Shown here: positions 38,705 through 52,299 of the stretch, piece after piece
Numbering within the stretch: position 1 is the first letter of the stretch
Layout of the letters: each line of letters starts with the position of its first letter
Source of the DNA: Staphylococcus nepalensis
Lineage (GTDB): Bacteria; Bacillota; Bacilli; Staphylococcales; Staphylococcaceae
Assembly: GCF_014635045.1 (NCBI RefSeq)
Contig: NZ_BMCF01000008.1
Location: 62,001 to 126,000, forward strand
Length of the DNA stretch: 64,000 bases
Direction of reading: 5' to 3'
Notes under the pieces: generated by a model
Database searches by the model: none
The model's input: only the letters and a program-made list of their open reading frames with translations
Told to the model about the DNA's origin: nothing
Program-made: the position numbers and the translations under genes

Positions 38705-40687
38705 ATGGAACACTACCCATTTAAATTGAAATCAGATTTTGATCCTAAAGGGGATCAACCAGCAGCAATACAAAAAATCGTAGATGGCGTGAATGAAGGA
38801 AAAAGGCATCAGACATTACTTGGTGCTACAGGTACAGGTAAAACATTTACGATGAGTAATGTGATTCAACAAGTTGGCAAACCAACCTTAATCATTGCCC
38901 ATAATAAAACTTTAGCTGGTCAATTATATAGTGAATTTAAAGAATTTTTTCCTGAAAATAGAGTGGAATATTTTGTCAGTTATTATGATTATTACCAACC
39001 AGAAGCTTATGTCCCATCGACAGATACTTTCATAGAAAAAGATGCGTCAATCAATGATGAAATTGACCAATTGCGCCATTCTGCTACGAGTGCATTGTTT
39101 GAAAGAGATGATGTAATCATTATTGCTAGTGTCAGTTGTATTTATGGCTTGGGGAACCCGGAAGAATACCGTGACTTAGTAGTAAGTGTACGCGTAGGTA
39201 TGGAAATGGATAGAAGTGAATTGCTGAAAAAACTTGTAGATGTACAATATACTAGAAACGACATTGATTTTAGACGTGGTACATTTCGTGTTAGAGGTGA
39301 CGTTGTAGAAATCTTCCCAGCTTCTCGTGAAGAAATGTGTATTCGCGTTGAATTTTTCGGTGATGAAATTGATCGTATACGCGAAGTGAATTATTTAACA
39401 GGTGAAGTATTGAGAGACCGAGAACACTTTGCAATCTTCCCAGCCTCCCACTTCGTTACACGTGAAGAGAAAATGAAATCAGCTATTCAGCGCATTGAAA
39501 ATGAACTCGAGGCACGTTTGGCAGAGCTTCGTGCAGAAAATAAGTTGTTAGAAGCGCAGCGTCTTGAACAAAGAACAAACTATGATTTAGAAATGATGAG
39601 AGAAATGGGATTTTGTTCAGGTATTGAAAATTATTCAGTACACTTGACTTTAAGGCCGATGGGGTCTACACCATATACGTTACTAGATTACTTTGGCGAC
39701 GATTGGCTTGTTATGATAGACGAATCACACGTAACGTTGCCACAAATTAGAGGTATGTATAACGGTGACCGTGCGCGTAAGCAAGTTTTAGTTGATCATG
39801 GTTTCAGGCTTCCTAGCGCTTTAGACAATAGACCATTAAAGTTTGAAGAGTTTGAAGATAAAACAAAACAACTTGTATACGTTTCTGCGACGCCAGGGCC
39901 ATATGAATTAGAACATACCGATGAAATGGTCGAACAAATCATACGTCCTACCGGGTTATTAGATCCTCAGATAGAAGTAAGACCAACGGAGAATCAAATT
40001 GATGACTTGCTTGGAGAAATTCAAGAACGTATCGATCGCAATGAACGTGTTTTAGTTACAACACTGACTAAGAAAATGAGTGAAGACTTGACCACTTATA
40101 TGAAAGAAGCTGGTATCAAAGTCAATTACTTACATTCAGAAATCAAGACATTAGAGCGTATTGAAATTATTCGCGACCTACGTGTAGGCACATATGATGT
40201 TATTGTAGGTATTAACTTATTAAGAGAGGGTATTGATATACCAGAAGTATCTCTTGTTGTGATATTAGACGCGGATAAGGAAGGTTTCTTGCGTTCACAA
40301 CGATCACTCGTCCAAACGATAGGGCGTGCCGCGCGTAATAGTGGTGGGGAAGTTATTATGTACGGTGATAAAATTACTGATTCTATGCGTTATGCGCTAG
40401 ATGAGACAGAACGGCGTCGTTCCATCCAAAAAGAATATAACGAGAAATATAACATTACGCCTACTACAATTAACAAGAAAATACATGACGTGATTAGTGC
40501 TACAGTTGAAACTGATGAAACCAATGAACAACAACGTACAGAAGTACCTAAGAAAATGACGAAAAAAGAACGTGAAAAAACAATTGCTAATATAGAAAAA
40601 GAAATGAAACAAGCAGCTAAAGATCTAGACTTTGAAAAAGCAACTGAACTCAGAGATATGTTATTTGAATTAAAAGCAGAAGGGTGA
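38705..40687 (+). CDS. uvrB: Excinuclease ABC subunit B
   Basis: A 660-residue helicase-like protein of nucleotide excision repair. Together with UvrA it finds lesions and then, with UvrC, makes the cuts. Walker A is GATGTGKTF near residue 39, the beta-hairpin region [12 protein letters not shown] is near 92, the DEAD-like box is VMIDESHV near 337, motif VI is QTIGRAARN near 540, and a UVR domain for UvrC binding lies at the C-terminus ([12 protein letters not shown]). It is followed after five bases by uvrA. Confidence 0.98.
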   Translation: MEHYPFKLKSDFDPKGDQPAAIQKIVDGVNEGKRHQTLLGATGTGKTFTMSNVIQQVGKPTLIIAHNKTLAGQLYSEFKEFFPENRVEYFVSYYDYYQPEAYVPSTDTFIEKDASINDEIDQLRHSATSALFERDDVIIIASVSCIYGLGNPEEYRDLVVSVRVGMEMDRSELLKKLVDVQYTRNDIDFRRGTFRVRGDVVEIFPASREEMCIRVEFFGDEIDRIREVNYLTGEVLRDREHFAIFPASHFVTREEKMKSAIQRIENELEARLAELRAENKLLEAQRLEQRTNYDLEMMREMGFCSGIENYSVHLTLRPMGSTPYTLLDYFGDDWLVMIDESHVTLPQIRGMYNGDRARKQVLVDHGFRLPSALDNRPLKFEEFEDKTKQLVYVSATPGPYELEHTDEMVEQIIRPTGLLDPQIEVRPTENQIDDLLGEIQERIDRNERVLVTTLTKKMSEDLTTYMKEAGIKVNYLHSEIKTLERIEIIRDLRVGTYDVIVGINLLREGIDIPEVSLVVILDADKEGFLRSQRSLVQTIGRAARNSGGEVIMYGDKITDSMRYALDETERRRSIQKEYNEKYNITPTTINKKIHDVISATVETDETNEQQRTEVPKKMTKKEREKTIANIEKEMKQAAKDLDFEKATELRDMLFELKAEG

Positions 40688-40692
40688 CAAAT

Positions 40693-43530
40693 ATGAAACA
40701 ACCATCCATTGTAGTTAAAGGGGCACGTGCCCATAATTTAAAAGATGTAGATATAGAAATACCTAAGGATAAACTTATTGTAATGACAGGTTTATCAGGC
40801 TCAGGTAAATCATCGCTTGCTTTCGATACAATATATGCAGAAGGGCAACGCAGATATGTTGAATCCTTAAGTGCATATGCAAGACAATTTTTAGGACAAA
40901 TGGATAAACCAGATGTTGATACGATAGAAGGTTTATCGCCTGCTATTTCAATTGACCAAAAGACAACGAGCAAGAATCCGAGATCTACTGTTGCGACAGT
41001 TACAGAGATTTATGATTATATTCGCTTATTATATGCACGTATTGGGAAACCATTTTGTCCTAATCATGGTATTGAAATAGAATCACAAACAGTACAACAA
41101 ATGGTAGACCAAGTATTGCAACTGGAAGCACGTACTAAGATACAGTTACTTGCACCAATAGTGTCACATCGAAAAGGCGCTCATGAGAAATTAATTGATG
41201 ATATTAGTAAAAAAGGTTATGTTCGTGTACGCGTTGATGGTGAAATTACAGATGTTAATGAGGTGCCGAACCTCGATAAAAATAAAAATCATACGATAGA
41301 AGTTGTGGTAGACCGTCTTGTTATAAAAGAAGGCATTGAAACACGCTTAGCTGACTCTATCGAAACTGCTTTGCAACTAGCAGAAGGTAACTTAATTGTA
41401 GATATCATTGGTGGAGAAGCATTAAAATTTTCCGAAAATCATGCTTGCCCTATCTGTGGATTCTCAATAGGAGAGCTAGAACCACGTATGTTTAGTTTTA
41501 ATAGCCCGTTTGGTGCTTGTCCGACTTGTGATGGGTTAGGACAAAAACTTATGGTGGATTTAGATTTAGTCATACCTGATAACCATAAGACGTTGAATGA
41601 AGGCGCAATTGTCGCTTGGGAGTCATCGAGTTCAGATTTTTATCCAACATTGTTGAATCGTGTATGCGAAGTATATAAAATTAACATGGATAAACCTTTT
41701 GAAAAACTAACAGAGCGTCAAAAGGACATTATACTTTATGGTTCAAAAGATAAAGAAATTGAATTCACTTTTAAACAACGTAACGGTCAAACCAGAAAAC
41801 GTACAATGGTTTTTGAAGGCGTTATAAATAACATTAATAGACGCTATCATGATTCCCCTTCAGAACTAGTAAGAGAAATGATGAGTAAATATATGACAGA
41901 ACTTACATGTGAAACTTGTCATGGTAAAAGGTTAAGCCGCGAGGCATTATCTGTATACGTAGATGGTAAAAACATTGGCGAGGTTGTAGAACGTTCTATT
42001 AAGGATGCATTATATAATTATGAACATATTTCATTATCAGAACAAGATAGAAAAATTGCCAATCAAATATTGAAAGAAATTAATTCTAGGCTAGAATTTT
42101 TATATAATGTAGGGTTAGAGTATTTAACATTAAACCGTGCTTCAGGCTCTTTATCAGGTGGGGAAGCACAACGTATTCGTTTAGCAACACAGATTGGTTC
42201 GAGGCTCTCTGGTGTTCTTTATGTGTTGGACGAACCATCTATTGGTTTACATCAGCGCGATAACGATCGTTTAATCAATACATTGAAAGAAATGCGTGAT
42301 TTAGGTAACACGTTAATCGTAGTCGAACATGATGATGATACCATGCGTGCTGCAGATTATTTAGTGGATGTTGGTCCAGGCGCTGGAGACCATGGTGGAG
42401 AAATTGTTGCTAGTGGAACACCTAAACAAGTTATGAAAAATGCTAAGTCATTAACGGGTCAATATTTAAGTGGTAAAAAGAAAATAGAAGTCCCGGAATC
42501 ACGCCGTGAAGTTACAGATAGAGCGGTCAGCATTAAAGGAGCGCGTAGTAATAACTTAAAAAGTGTCGATGTGGACTTCCCACTTTCAACTATGACGCTT
42601 GTTACAGGGGTTTCTGGATCTGGTAAGAGTACTTTAGTCAATGAAATACTATATAAATCTTTGGCTAAACAAATTAATAAATCTAAAGTTAAACCTGGTG
42701 ATTATGATGAAATTCAAGGTATCGATCAACTTGATAGAATTATTGATATAGACCAATCACCTATTGGAAGAACGCCACGTTCAAATCCAGCGACCTATAC
42801 AGGTGTATTTGATAACATCAGAGATATTTTTGCCCAAACAAACGAAGCAAAAGTAAGAGGTTATTCTAAAGGCCGCTTTAGCTTTAATGTTAAGGGCGGA
42901 CGTTGTGAAGCGTGTAAAGGTGATGGCATTATTAAAATAGAAATGCACTTTTTACCAGATGTGTATGTACCTTGTGAAGTTTGTGGCGGTTCAAGATACA
43001 ACCGAGAAACGCTTGAAGTGACTTATAAAGGTAAAAATATTGCAGACGTTTTAGCAATGACTGCGGAAGAAGCGACAAACTTTTTTGAAAATGTTCCGAA
43101 AATTTACCGTAAATTGAAAACATTAGTAGATGTTGGTTTAGGCTATATTACTTTAGGTCAACCAGCGACTACTTTATCTGGCGGAGAAGCGCAACGTGTT
43201 AAACTTGCTTCAGAGTTGCACAAACGCTCTACAGGTCGTTCGATATATATTTTGGATGAACCAACCACTGGTTTACATGCGGATGATATTAGTCGTTTAT
43301 TAAAAGTGTTAAATAAATTAGTAGAAAATGGGGATACTGTCGTTGTGATTGAACACAATTTAGATGTTATTAAGATGGCAGATCACATTATTGATTTAGG
43401 GCCAGAAGGCGGCGATGGCGGCGGTACTATTGTGGCAACTGGTACACCAGAAGCTATTGCAGAAGTGAAAGAAAGTTATACTGGTCAATATTTAAAACCA
43501 ATCTTAGAGCGAGATACAGTGCATCAATAA
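40693..43530 (+). CDS. uvrA: Excinuclease ABC subunit A
   Basis: 945 residues from the ATG at 40693, which has AAGGGTGA upstream. A dimeric ABC ATPase that recognises DNA damage. The first nucleotide-binding site has Walker [10 protein letters not shown] near residue 32 and the second GVSGSGKST near 639. Zinc-module cysteine pairs include CPICG/CPTC and [14 protein letters not shown]. The ABC signatures are [10 protein letters not shown] and [10 protein letters not shown], and DEPSIGLH and DEPTTGLH are the Walker B regions. Full length. A terminator follows. Confidence 0.98.
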   Translation: MKQPSIVVKGARAHNLKDVDIEIPKDKLIVMTGLSGSGKSSLAFDTIYAEGQRRYVESLSAYARQFLGQMDKPDVDTIEGLSPAISIDQKTTSKNPRSTVATVTEIYDYIRLLYARIGKPFCPNHGIEIESQTVQQMVDQVLQLEARTKIQLLAPIVSHRKGAHEKLIDDISKKGYVRVRVDGEITDVNEVPNLDKNKNHTIEVVVDRLVIKEGIETRLADSIETALQLAEGNLIVDIIGGEALKFSENHACPICGFSIGELEPRMFSFNSPFGACPTCDGLGQKLMVDLDLVIPDNHKTLNEGAIVAWESSSSDFYPTLLNRVCEVYKINMDKPFEKLTERQKDIILYGSKDKEIEFTFKQRNGQTRKRTMVFEGVINNINRRYHDSPSELVREMMSKYMTELTCETCHGKRLSREALSVYVDGKNIGEVVERSIKDALYNYEHISLSEQDRKIANQILKEINSRLEFLYNVGLEYLTLNRASGSLSGGEAQRIRLATQIGSRLSGVLYVLDEPSIGLHQRDNDRLINTLKEMRDLGNTLIVVEHDDDTMRAADYLVDVGPGAGDHGGEIVASGTPKQVMKNAKSLTGQYLSGKKKIEVPESRREVTDRAVSIKGARSNNLKSVDVDFPLSTMTLVTGVSGSGKSTLVNEILYKSLAKQINKSKVKPGDYDEIQGIDQLDRIIDIDQSPIGRTPRSNPATYTGVFDNIRDIFAQTNEAKVRGYSKGRFSFNVKGGRCEACKGDGIIKIEMHFLPDVYVPCEVCGGSRYNRETLEVTYKGKNIADVLAMTAEEATNFFENVPKIYRKLKTLVDVGLGYITLGQPATTLSGGEAQRVKLASELHKRSTGRSIYILDEPTTGLHADDISRLLKVLNKLVENGDTVVVIEHNLDVIKMADHIIDLGPEGGDGGGTIVATGTPEAIAEVKESYTGQYLKPILERDTVHQ

Positions 43531-43562
43531 GAAATAAATAATCATTTCTCATAAATGAGATG

Positions 43563-43613
43563 GAACTACTCTATACAACTGGCATAACCGGATGTACAGA
43601 GTAGTTTTTTTAT
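43563..43613 (+). terminator. Terminator after uvrA
   Basis: AACTACTCTATACAACTGG pairs with CCGGATGTACAGAGTAGTT, followed by TTTTTTA. Confidence 0.9.
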
Positions 43614-43821
43614 CCGTAAAATTGAATAATCTATGTCAAATGCTAAGTGTATCGTAAATAAAATAAAAGTTAGTAATATCGTTAATAAATAATATAAGGT
43701 ATGATATTAAGGATGGGAATTTAATTTTATCCTTTTATCCTTTTTTATATAGATTATCATTCCTTTTTGATATGATAATGACATATGAAAATTCAGGAGA
43801 AATATTAATAGAGGTGAACTT

Positions 43822-44760
43822 ATGTTAACAACCAAGAGTTTAATTGAACGCTTTGACCTTGAACTTATTGCAGGGGAACCGGGTTTAAATAAACAAATAA
43901 AAAATACAGATATTTCAAGACCAGGATTAGAAATGGCGGGTTATTTTTCGCATTATGCCTCTGACCGTATTCAATTACTAGGAACAACAGAATTATCATT
44001 TTATAATTTACTTCCAGACGAAGAACGCAAAGGTAGAATGAGAAAATTATGTCGCCCAGAAACACCAGCGATTATCGTGACAAGAGATTTAGAACCGCCT
44101 GAAGAATTGGTGGCATCAGCGAAAGAGTTTGATACACCATTGATTACATCAACAGTTGCAACGACCCAATTGATGAGTCGTTTAACTACATTTTTAGAAC
44201 ATGAATTAGCACGCACAACATCTCTACATGGTGTACTTGTAGACGTATACGGCGTTGGTGTACTCATTACTGGTGATTCAGGCATAGGGAAAAGTGAAAC
44301 AGCGCTTGAATTAATAAAGCGCGGGCATCGACTTGTAGCAGATGATAATGTAGAAATTAGAGAAATTAGTAAGGATGAATTAATAGGTCGACCACCTAAA
44401 CTCATTGAGCATTTACTAGAAATTAGAGGTTTAGGTATTATTAACGTGATGACATTATTTGGAGCGGGTTCTATTTTAACTGAAAAACGTTTACGCCTAA
44501 ATATTCATTTAGAAAATTGGCATAAAGATAAACTATATGATCGTGTAGGGTTAAACGAAGAAACTTTACGTATTTTAGATACTGAAATTACTAAAAAAAC
44601 AATTCCAGTAAGACCTGGGCGTAACGTAGCAGTCATCATAGAAGTTGCGGCGATGAATTATCGTCTTAATATTATGGGCATTAATACCGCTGAAGAATTC
44701 AATGATCGCTTAAATGCTGAAATATTACGTAACGGTAGTAATAACAAGGAGAATGAATAA
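43822..44760 (+). CDS. hprK: HPr kinase/phosphorylase
   Basis: A 312-residue bifunctional enzyme that phosphorylates or dephosphorylates HPr at Ser46, the switch for CcpA-based carbon catabolite control. Walker A GDSGIGKS is at residues 151-158 and the HprK signature [12 protein letters not shown] near 200. The N-terminal domain is present in full. GAGGTGA stands before the ATG. The stop codon overlaps the ATG of lgt by one base, so the two genes are translated together. Confidence 0.97.
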   Translation: MLTTKSLIERFDLELIAGEPGLNKQIKNTDISRPGLEMAGYFSHYASDRIQLLGTTELSFYNLLPDEERKGRMRKLCRPETPAIIVTRDLEPPEELVASAKEFDTPLITSTVATTQLMSRLTTFLEHELARTTSLHGVLVDVYGVGVLITGDSGIGKSETALELIKRGHRLVADDNVEIREISKDELIGRPPKLIEHLLEIRGLGIINVMTLFGAGSILTEKRLRLNIHLENWHKDKLYDRVGLNEETLRILDTEITKKTIPVRPGRNVAVIIEVAAMNYRLNIMGINTAEEFNDRLNAEILRNGSNNKENE

Positions 44761-45593
44761 TGGTACTGAATTACATCGACCCAATTGCATTTGAACTAGG
44801 GCCTATATCGGTACATTGGTATGGCATTATTATTGCTGTTGGCATATTAATGGGTTATTTTATTGCACAAGAAAGCATTAAACGCATAGGATTTGATAAA
44901 GATACTTTAGTAGACATTATCTTCTGGAGTGCCATATTTGGCTTTATCGTGGCTAGAATTTATTTCGTCATTTTTCAATGGCCATACTACGCACAAAACC
45001 TAATAGAAATACCAATGATTTGGTATGGGGGTATTGCAATACATGGCGGCCTTATCGGCGGTTTTATTACCGGCATCATCGTCTGTAAGCAAAAAAATAT
45101 CAACCCATTCCAGATTGGTGATGTAGTCGCACCGAGTTTAATTTTAGGACAGGGTATCGGAAGATGGGGTAACTTTATGAATCATGAAGCCCATGGTGGC
45201 CCAGTTTCTAAAACAGTTTTAGAAAATCTTCACATTCCAGATTTCATTATTAATAATATGTATATAGAAGGCCAATATTATCAACCAACCTTTTTATATG
45301 AATCTGTATGGGATATTTTAGGATTTGTCGTATTGATCTTGCTGAGAAAACATTTACGTATAGGTGATACATTTGCACTATACCTTATTTGGTATTCTAT
45401 TGGCAGATTTTTCGTAGAAGGTATGCGTACAGATAGTTTAATGCTTACGAGTGATATCCGTGTAGCGCAAGTGATGTCTATCGTACTTATTATTGCAGGT
45501 GTCATACTTATGATTATAAGAAGAGTGAAATATAACGCACCAAGATATAAAGATGTGGGGCCTTTAACATGGCCAAATCAAAAGGTGAAGTGA
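44760..45593 (+). CDS. lgt: Prolipoprotein diacylglyceryl transferase
   Basis: A 277-residue membrane enzyme with seven helices that attaches diacylglycerol to the lipobox cysteine of prelipoproteins, such as SstD and the EMYY lipoprotein in this window. The signature [15 protein letters not shown] near residue 137 and [13 protein letters not shown] near 88 mark the active site. The gene follows hprK with a one-base overlap. Confidence 0.97.
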   Translation: MVLNYIDPIAFELGPISVHWYGIIIAVGILMGYFIAQESIKRIGFDKDTLVDIIFWSAIFGFIVARIYFVIFQWPYYAQNLIEIPMIWYGGIAIHGGLIGGFITGIIVCKQKNINPFQIGDVVAPSLILGQGIGRWGNFMNHEAHGGPVSKTVLENLHIPDFIINNMYIEGQYYQPTFLYESVWDILGFVVLILLRKHLRIGDTFALYLIWYSIGRFFVEGMRTDSLMLTSDIRVAQVMSIVLIIAGVILMIIRRVKYNAPRYKDVGPLTWPNQKVK

Positions 45594-45602
45594 TAGAATA
45601 TA

Positions 45603-46076
45603 ATGCGTGACTTAAAAAAGACGAAGGTAAACGGTAAAAATCCTCTATGGTATATGTATCGTTATATAAACGGTTTTAAAATGTTTAAACAAACATGCAT
45701 TATAGAGGTTTGTCGCTATTTACCAAATGTTAAATTAAAACATTGGATTTACCATAAACTATTAAATATGAATATAGGTAGTCATACGTCATTTGCTTTT
45801 AAAGTGGTGCCAGATTTACTACACCCTGAATATATAACAATTGGTGAAAATTGTGTGATAGGGTATAATACGACGATTTTGACACATGAATTTTTAGTAG
45901 ATGAATTTAGAACAGGGCGTGTCTATATAGGAAATAACACGTTAATTGGTGCGAATGTTACAATATTACCTGGCGTTAAAATAGGAGATAATGTAAAAGT
46001 TGGAGCGGGTACAGTGGTGTCTAAAGACGTTCCAAATGATACATTAGCATTTGGCAATCCGATGCAATTTAAATAA
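45603..46076 (+). CDS. Hexapeptide-repeat acyltransferase (LbH family)
   Basis: 157 residues. The C-terminal two-thirds is a left-handed beta-helix of hexapeptide repeats (IGENCVIGYNTTI, IGNNTLIGANVTILPGVKIG, VGAGTVVSKDVP), as in maltose and galactoside O-acetyltransferases. The substrate is unknown. It lies nine bases after lgt and before the TPR gene, in what looks like one operon hprK-lgt-this gene-TPR. Confidence 0.85.
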   Translation: MRDLKKTKVNGKNPLWYMYRYINGFKMFKQTCIIEVCRYLPNVKLKHWIYHKLLNMNIGSHTSFAFKVVPDLLHPEYITIGENCVIGYNTTILTHEFLVDEFRTGRVYIGNNTLIGANVTILPGVKIGDNVKVGAGTVVSKDVPNDTLAFGNPMQFK

Positions 46077-46101
46077 TTAGTGATACAGGAGGTGAGCATG
46101 G

Positions 46102-47550
46102 ATGGCGCAAAAAAACAATAAAGTTATATCAATGAAACTAGACAGTCCTTTTTATAAAAAATTAGCTGATCAAAAATTTCAACAACAAGATTATAAAAAG
46201 GCTGCAGAATATTATGAAAAAGTGCTTGAAATGTCACCCCAAGAATTTGATGATTTTGAAATTAAAGTGAAATTTTCAGAATGCTTAGCACATCTTGGTT
46301 ATCATAACAGAGCAGAACATATTTTTTATGAAATGATTGCTAAACAAACATCTGTAATCGATAGTTATTATCAACTTAGTCAATTAAACATCACATTAAA
46401 CGAAGCAAACAAAGCGTTTTTATTTGGGATGAATTACGTGATTTTAGCAGAAGATGAAGACTATAGAGAAGAATTAGAAGACATGTTTGAGGTCTCTTAT
46501 AATTCTGAGGAAAAGATTGAGACCGAGTGTCAACTATTCGCTATTCAGCTCATTTTTCAATATTTATTTTCACAAGGTAGATTACCTGAAGCACGCAATT
46601 TTATTCTGAACCAAAATGGAGAGATTCAAGATCATCGTGTTGTCAGAAATCTGCTTGCAATGTGTTACCTATATTTAAACGAATATGATACTGCCAAAGT
46701 CATGTTCGAACGCCTGCTTAATGAAGACAATACAGATGTACATGCACTTTGTCATTATACATTATTATTATATAACACAAATGATAAAGAAAAATATCAG
46801 CGCTATTTAAATATCTTAAGTAAAGTCATACCGATGAATGACGACGAATCCTTTAAATTAGGTATTGTACTTTGTTATTTAAAGCAATATGAAGCTTCGC
46901 AAAATTTATTACAACCTCTATATAGAAAAGGTAAGTTTCTTTCAATCCAAATGTATAATGCCCTAAGCCATAATCATTTCCATTTAAATCATATTGAAGA
47001 TAGCAAATATTTTTGGTCTAGATTACAAGAAATTTCGCAAGTTGATGTAGGTTACGCCCCATGGGTAATTGAGGAAAGTAAAGATTATTTTAATCACCAA
47101 GTATTACCGTTACTGTTAAGTGATGATAGCCACCATAGGTTATATGGCATTTTCTTATTAAATCAATTAAAAGGTCGAGAAGTTTTATTAACGCAAGACA
47201 TATGGGCTGTGCTAGAAGGTATGAATGATTATGAGAAATTATATTTAACTTATCTAATCCAAGGATTACAACTCAATAAGTTAGATTTTATTCATAGAGG
47301 CATGTTAATGTTATATAATATCGATTATTTGAAAAACAACTCAGAATTATTTATTGTATGGATTGATAAAGCAGAAGCAATTATTGCTGAAAAAGCAGAT
47401 TTAACGCACGTAGATGATTATGTTGCTGCTTTCGTGTATATGTATTATCGGAGTATGGATATGAAAATTACGAAACAACAAGTCGTTGAGTGGTTTGACA
47501 TAACAACATATCGTTTGAATAAGACGATTGATTATTTGATAAGCATATAA
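46102..47550 (+). CDS. Tetratricopeptide-repeat protein
   Basis: 482 residues, mostly paired alpha-helices: FQQQDYKKAAEYYEKVLEMSP near residue 28 is a classic TPR unit, and others are scattered through the chain. No signal peptide or transmembrane segment, so it is cytoplasmic and probably scaffolds other proteins. The same gene follows lgt in other staphylococci. AGGAGGTGAGC precedes the ATG. No specific function is known to me. Confidence 0.8.
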   Translation: MAQKNNKVISMKLDSPFYKKLADQKFQQQDYKKAAEYYEKVLEMSPQEFDDFEIKVKFSECLAHLGYHNRAEHIFYEMIAKQTSVIDSYYQLSQLNITLNEANKAFLFGMNYVILAEDEDYREELEDMFEVSYNSEEKIETECQLFAIQLIFQYLFSQGRLPEARNFILNQNGEIQDHRVVRNLLAMCYLYLNEYDTAKVMFERLLNEDNTDVHALCHYTLLLYNTNDKEKYQRYLNILSKVIPMNDDESFKLGIVLCYLKQYEASQNLLQPLYRKGKFLSIQMYNALSHNHFHLNHIEDSKYFWSRLQEISQVDVGYAPWVIEESKDYFNHQVLPLLLSDDSHHRLYGIFLLNQLKGREVLLTQDIWAVLEGMNDYEKLYLTYLIQGLQLNKLDFIHRGMLMLYNIDYLKNNSELFIVWIDKAEAIIAEKADLTHVDDYVAAFVYMYYRSMDMKITKQQVVEWFDITTYRLNKTIDYLISI

Positions 47551-47615
47551 TTTTATAAAATGCAAGAAAACGTATATAATGCATATAATGAATTAATAAA
47601 TAGGAGGCAATTTAA

Positions 47616-48560
<945 letters not shown>

Positions 48561-48934
48561 CTTTAAAGCACACGCTTTTAGAGTGATGAGAGATTACTTT
48601 ATCTATAGGTACTGACATAGCTAGAATGCCTGACTTACATTATTCATGTAAGTTGAGGCGTTCTAGCTTTTTTACATAGAAAAATGATAATAAAATGCTA
48701 TAAGCTTATTTAATTCACATTATTTTTTGTTATCAATTCGTGATTAAATCAACGATTAATAGTAAAATTTGTTTGCTAAGTGATAAAACTACTACCGAAG
48801 TCCTTTTTCATGTAAAATATAATATGATAGCATAGTGGTCATAAATGACCATAATAAAAAGTTAACTTTTTGATTTAAAGCAAATAAACGACAAATTGGA
48901 ATATTTAAAAATAATTTTTGGATGGTGTAAAGTA
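48561..48934. other. Intergenic region between trxB and rapZ
   Basis: About 375 bases. It holds the trxB terminator and then AT-rich promoter-like sequence of the rapZ-yvcK-whiA group. No other feature noted. Confidence 0.6.
48619..48675 (+). terminator. Terminator after trxB
   Basis: AGCTAGAATGCCTGACTTACAT pairs with ATGTAAGTTGAGGCGTTCTAGCT with one mismatch region, followed by TTTTTTAC. Confidence 0.9.
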
Positions 48935-49861
48935 ATGCAACGAGAAGAAAAGGAAGTAACTAAAAGTGAATTATTAGTGGTAACTGGTTTGTCAGGTGCG
49001 GGTAAGTCTGTAGTAATTCAAAGTTTAGAAGATATTGGTTATTTTTGTGTAGATAATTTGCCACCGATATTATTACCGAAATTTGTAGAATTGATGGGGC
49101 AAGGAAATCCTTCGTTGCAAAAGGTAGCTATTGCCATTGATTTAAGAGGAAAGGAACTTTTTAAATCCCTAATTAAAGAAATAGATCAAATAAAAAGCAA
49201 TTCAGATATTATTGTTGATATGATGTTTTTAGAAGCATCCAATGAAAAATTAATTTCTCGTTATAAAGAAACAAGACGTGCACATCCATTAAATGAACAA
49301 GGACAGCGATCGTTGCTTGAAGCAATTGAGGAAGAACGTAATTTATTAACTGAGATTCAAAGCCTAGCCAATTACACAATTGATACGTCATCAATGAAAC
49401 CCAAAGAGCTTCGAAAGCGTATTGGAGACTATTTTAATCAAAGTAACTACCAAACGTTTAATATCAATGTGACGAGTTTTGGCTTTAAACACGGTATCCC
49501 AATGGATGCAGACTTATTGTTTGACGTAAGGTTTTTACCCAATCCGCATTATGTGGATGAATTAAGACCATTAACAGGTGACGATGAAGCGGTGTATAAT
49601 TATGTTATGAAGTGGAAAACGACAAATATTTTTTATGAAAAATTAATGGATTTATTGAAATTTATGATACCAGGTTATAAAAAAGAAGGTAAATCACAAC
49701 TTGTGATTGCTATTGGTTGTACTGGTGGCCAACACCGTTCTGTAGCTTTAGCTAAACGGATTAGCACAGAACTAAATGAAAATTTTGACTATAATGTATA
49801 TGTGCGTCATCGAGATGCTCATATTGAAAGTGGCGTGAAGCAAAAAAATGAAGAGAATTAA
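48935..49861 (+). CDS. rapZ: RapZ-family nucleotide-binding protein (YvcJ)
   Basis: 308 residues from the ATG at 48935; the frame is open from a TTG at 48896 without a clear ribosome site. The P-loop GLSGAGKS lies near residue 19. The C-terminal domain holds SFGFKHGIP and [16 protein letters not shown], conserved in RapZ/YvcJ. In E. coli RapZ targets small RNAs; in B. subtilis YvcJ hydrolyses nucleotides and affects competence. It overlaps yvcK by 14 bases in the rapZ-yvcK-whiA order found across Gram-positives. Confidence 0.93.
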   Translation: MQREEKEVTKSELLVVTGLSGAGKSVVIQSLEDIGYFCVDNLPPILLPKFVELMGQGNPSLQKVAIAIDLRGKELFKSLIKEIDQIKSNSDIIVDMMFLEASNEKLISRYKETRRAHPLNEQGQRSLLEAIEEERNLLTEIQSLANYTIDTSSMKPKELRKRIGDYFNQSNYQTFNINVTSFGFKHGIPMDADLLFDVRFLPNPHYVDELRPLTGDDEAVYNYVMKWKTTNIFYEKLMDLLKFMIPGYKKEGKSQLVIAIGCTGGQHRSVALAKRISTELNENFDYNVYVRHRDAHIESGVKQKNEEN

Positions 49862-50828
49862 ACTTGTACTTATTGGTGGTGGTACAGGTTTATCTGTTTT
49901 AGCACGTGGATTAAAAGATTTTCCAATTGATATTACGGCTATTGTCACTGTTGCTGATGATGGTGGTAGTACCGGGAAAATCAGAAGTGAAATGGATATA
50001 CCTGCGCCAGGAGATATACGAAACGTAATTTCAGCATTAAGTGACTCTGAAACAACAATTGAAAGATTGTTCCAATATCGTTTTAAAGAAAATCAAGTTG
50101 AAGGACATTCATTAGGCAATTTGTTAATTGCTGCACTAACGAATATGAATGACGATTTTGGACATGCAGTAAAAGAATTAAGTAAAATTTTAAATATTAG
50201 AGGCCGTGTTATACCATCTACAAATTCGAGTGTAAGTTTAAATGCTGTGATGGAAGATGGTGAAATGGTTTACGGCGAATCCAATATACCTAAAATGAAT
50301 AAGAAAATTAAGCGTGTATTCTTAGAACCAGAAGATGTAGAACCTATGGAAGAAGCTGTTGAAGCAATCGAAGAAGCAGATTTAATCGTACTAGGACCTG
50401 GTTCATTATATACAAGCGTGATTTCTAATTTATGCGTAAAAGGTATCGCCGAATCGTTATTAAAATGTAATGCACCTCAATTATATGTATCTAACGTCAT
50501 GACCCAACCAGGTGAGACTAACCGTTACACTGCGGTAGATCATGTTAATGCAATACATAATCACATGGGGCGTAATTGTATTAATTATGCCATATGTAGT
50601 ACACAGAATTTTACTGCTGATGTCCTAAAACGATATAAAGAAGATGGTGCTGAACCAGTTAAATGTAATATGAGTGATATGGAAGCACAAAATATAAAAG
50701 TTTTTACACATCCTAATTTAGTAGAAGTATCCCAAGAAAACTATGTTAGACATAATACCGAAGTCTTGTCTAAAATGATTTATGAGATTGCAATGAGAGA
50801 GACGGATACAATAGAATTTAAGCGATAA
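49848..50828 (+). CDS. YvcK-type gluconeogenesis/cell-shape factor (CofD-like)
   Basis: A 326-residue protein of the CofD-like UPF0052 family, with the nucleotide motif [15 protein letters not shown] near residue 8 and VADDGGSTG near 34. In B. subtilis YvcK binds UDP-sugars and is needed for cell shape on gluconeogenic carbon sources. It overlaps rapZ and precedes whiA by 47 bases. Confidence 0.93.
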   Translation: MKRIKLVLIGGGTGLSVLARGLKDFPIDITAIVTVADDGGSTGKIRSEMDIPAPGDIRNVISALSDSETTIERLFQYRFKENQVEGHSLGNLLIAALTNMNDDFGHAVKELSKILNIRGRVIPSTNSSVSLNAVMEDGEMVYGESNIPKMNKKIKRVFLEPEDVEPMEEAVEAIEEADLIVLGPGSLYTSVISNLCVKGIAESLLKCNAPQLYVSNVMTQPGETNRYTAVDHVNAIHNHMGRNCINYAICSTQNFTADVLKRYKEDGAEPVKCNMSDMEAQNIKVFTHPNLVEVSQENYVRHNTEVLSKMIYEIAMRETDTIEFKR

Positions 50829-50875
50829 AAAGATAACCTAAGCGTTAAACTTAGATAAGAAGGGACTGAAGCAGT

Positions 50876-51820
50876 ATGAGCTTTGCATCGGAAATGAAAA
50901 ATGAACTCACTAGAATCGAAGTAGATGAAACAAATGCAAAAGCAGAGCTCAGTGCGCTCATACGTATGAATGGTGCACTCAGTCTTTCCAACCAACAATT
51001 TGTTATTAATGTGCAAACTGAAAATGCTACAACAGCAAGACGTATATACTCGTTAATAAAAAAAGTGTTTAATGTTGAAGTGGAGCTACTTGTAAGAAAG
51101 AAAATGAAATTAAAAAAGAATAATATTTATATTTGTAGAATTAAAGCACGTGCTAAAGAAATATTAGATGAGCTAGGTATCCTAAAAAATGGAGTTTTTA
51201 CACATGAAATCGACGCTTCTATGATTCGCGAGGATGAAATGAAAAGAAGCTATCTGCGCGGGGCGTTTTTGGCTGGTGGTTCCGTTAATAACCCCGAGAC
51301 TTCTTCTTATCATTTGGAAATATTTTCATTATATGAGGATCATTCAGAAGGTATTACGAATCTAATGAATGCATATGAACTCAACGCGAAACACTTAGAA
51401 CGTAAAAAAGGTAGTATAGCTTATTTAAAAGAAGCTGAAAAAATTTCAGATTTCTTAAGTCTCATTGGCGGTTATCAAGCCTTACTGAAATTTGAAGATG
51501 TACGCATTGTTAGAGATATGAGAAATTCTGTTAATAGGTTGGTCAACTGTGAGACTGCTAACCTAAATAAAACAGTTAGTGCGGCAATGAAACAAGTAGA
51601 AAGTATTCAATTAATAGATCAAGAAATCGGTTTAGATAACCTACCTGATAGACTACGTGAAATAGCTAAGTTAAGAATAGAGCATCAAGAAATTTCGCTT
51701 AAAGAATTAGGTGAAATGATGTCGTCAGGTGCCATTTCAAAATCTGGTGTAAATCATCGTTTAAGAAAACTAAATGAAATTGCCGATAAAATACGTAGTG
51801 GTGAAACGATAGAATTATAA
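50876..51820 (+). CDS. whiA: DNA-binding protein WhiA
   Basis: 314 residues: an N-terminal LAGLIDADG-like homing-endonuclease fold ([24 protein letters not shown]) joined to a C-terminal helix-turn-helix ([10 protein letters not shown]...GVNHRLRKL). It controls cell division or sporulation genes in actinomycetes and affects division in B. subtilis. It is the last gene of the rapZ-yvcK-whiA group. In S. aureus the next gene is clpP, but here a YitT-family gene follows. Confidence 0.95.
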   Translation: MSFASEMKNELTRIEVDETNAKAELSALIRMNGALSLSNQQFVINVQTENATTARRIYSLIKKVFNVEVELLVRKKMKLKKNNIYICRIKARAKEILDELGILKNGVFTHEIDASMIREDEMKRSYLRGAFLAGGSVNNPETSSYHLEIFSLYEDHSEGITNLMNAYELNAKHLERKKGSIAYLKEAEKISDFLSLIGGYQALLKFEDVRIVRDMRNSVNRLVNCETANLNKTVSAAMKQVESIQLIDQEIGLDNLPDRLREIAKLRIEHQEISLKELGEMMSSGAISKSGVNHRLRKLNEIADKIRSGETIEL

Positions 51821-52299
51821 CATTTTGACTATGCGTGACGACAGAATTTACCATGAGTGGAATACATCAATTTTAGAAATTGCAAAAATATCATTGATAA
51901 ATATAACACATTAATATTATAATAATTGAATTAGTTTTTGTGTGAATAAAGCTTTCATGTAGATTAATATGTAAGCTTCATATACACTTTGGTAGTAATT
52001 ATCTGGAATGACGATACACGCATATTTAACTTAAAAAACGATTGGTTCTATAAAGTACCACTTTGCCATTTTATTGAGTTAGTGATACTTATGCATGCGC
52101 CCATCTCATATAAGATGCATAAGAAAATGAGCAGTTCTTAGGCAAGCGTTTTAATTTGTGTGTTTTTCTAGCTAATAGTGCCAGGGGCGGGATAATGTTA
52201 TCTTTTTTGGATAAAAGATTTCTATTCCGCTCTCTTTTTAATATAATCCATACTATATTTAAATAGTAATTTATTTTCGAAGAGATTAGGGGTGAATGA
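51821..52299. other. Intergenic region between whiA and the YitT gene
   Basis: About 480 bases. The clear structure is the terminator at 52184-52240. No tRNA or clpP fragment is visible. Confidence 0.6.
52184..52240 (+). terminator. Terminator between whiA and the YitT-family gene
   Basis: GGGCGGGATAATG...ATCTTTT pairs with AAAAGAT...TATTCCGCTC, followed by TCTTTTTAAT on the plus strand. Confidence 0.7.

Noticed and set aside
40390..40973. Three minus-strand frames across the uvrB-uvrA junction
   Set aside because: All are antisense to conserved uvrB and uvrA sequence and have no ribosome sites.
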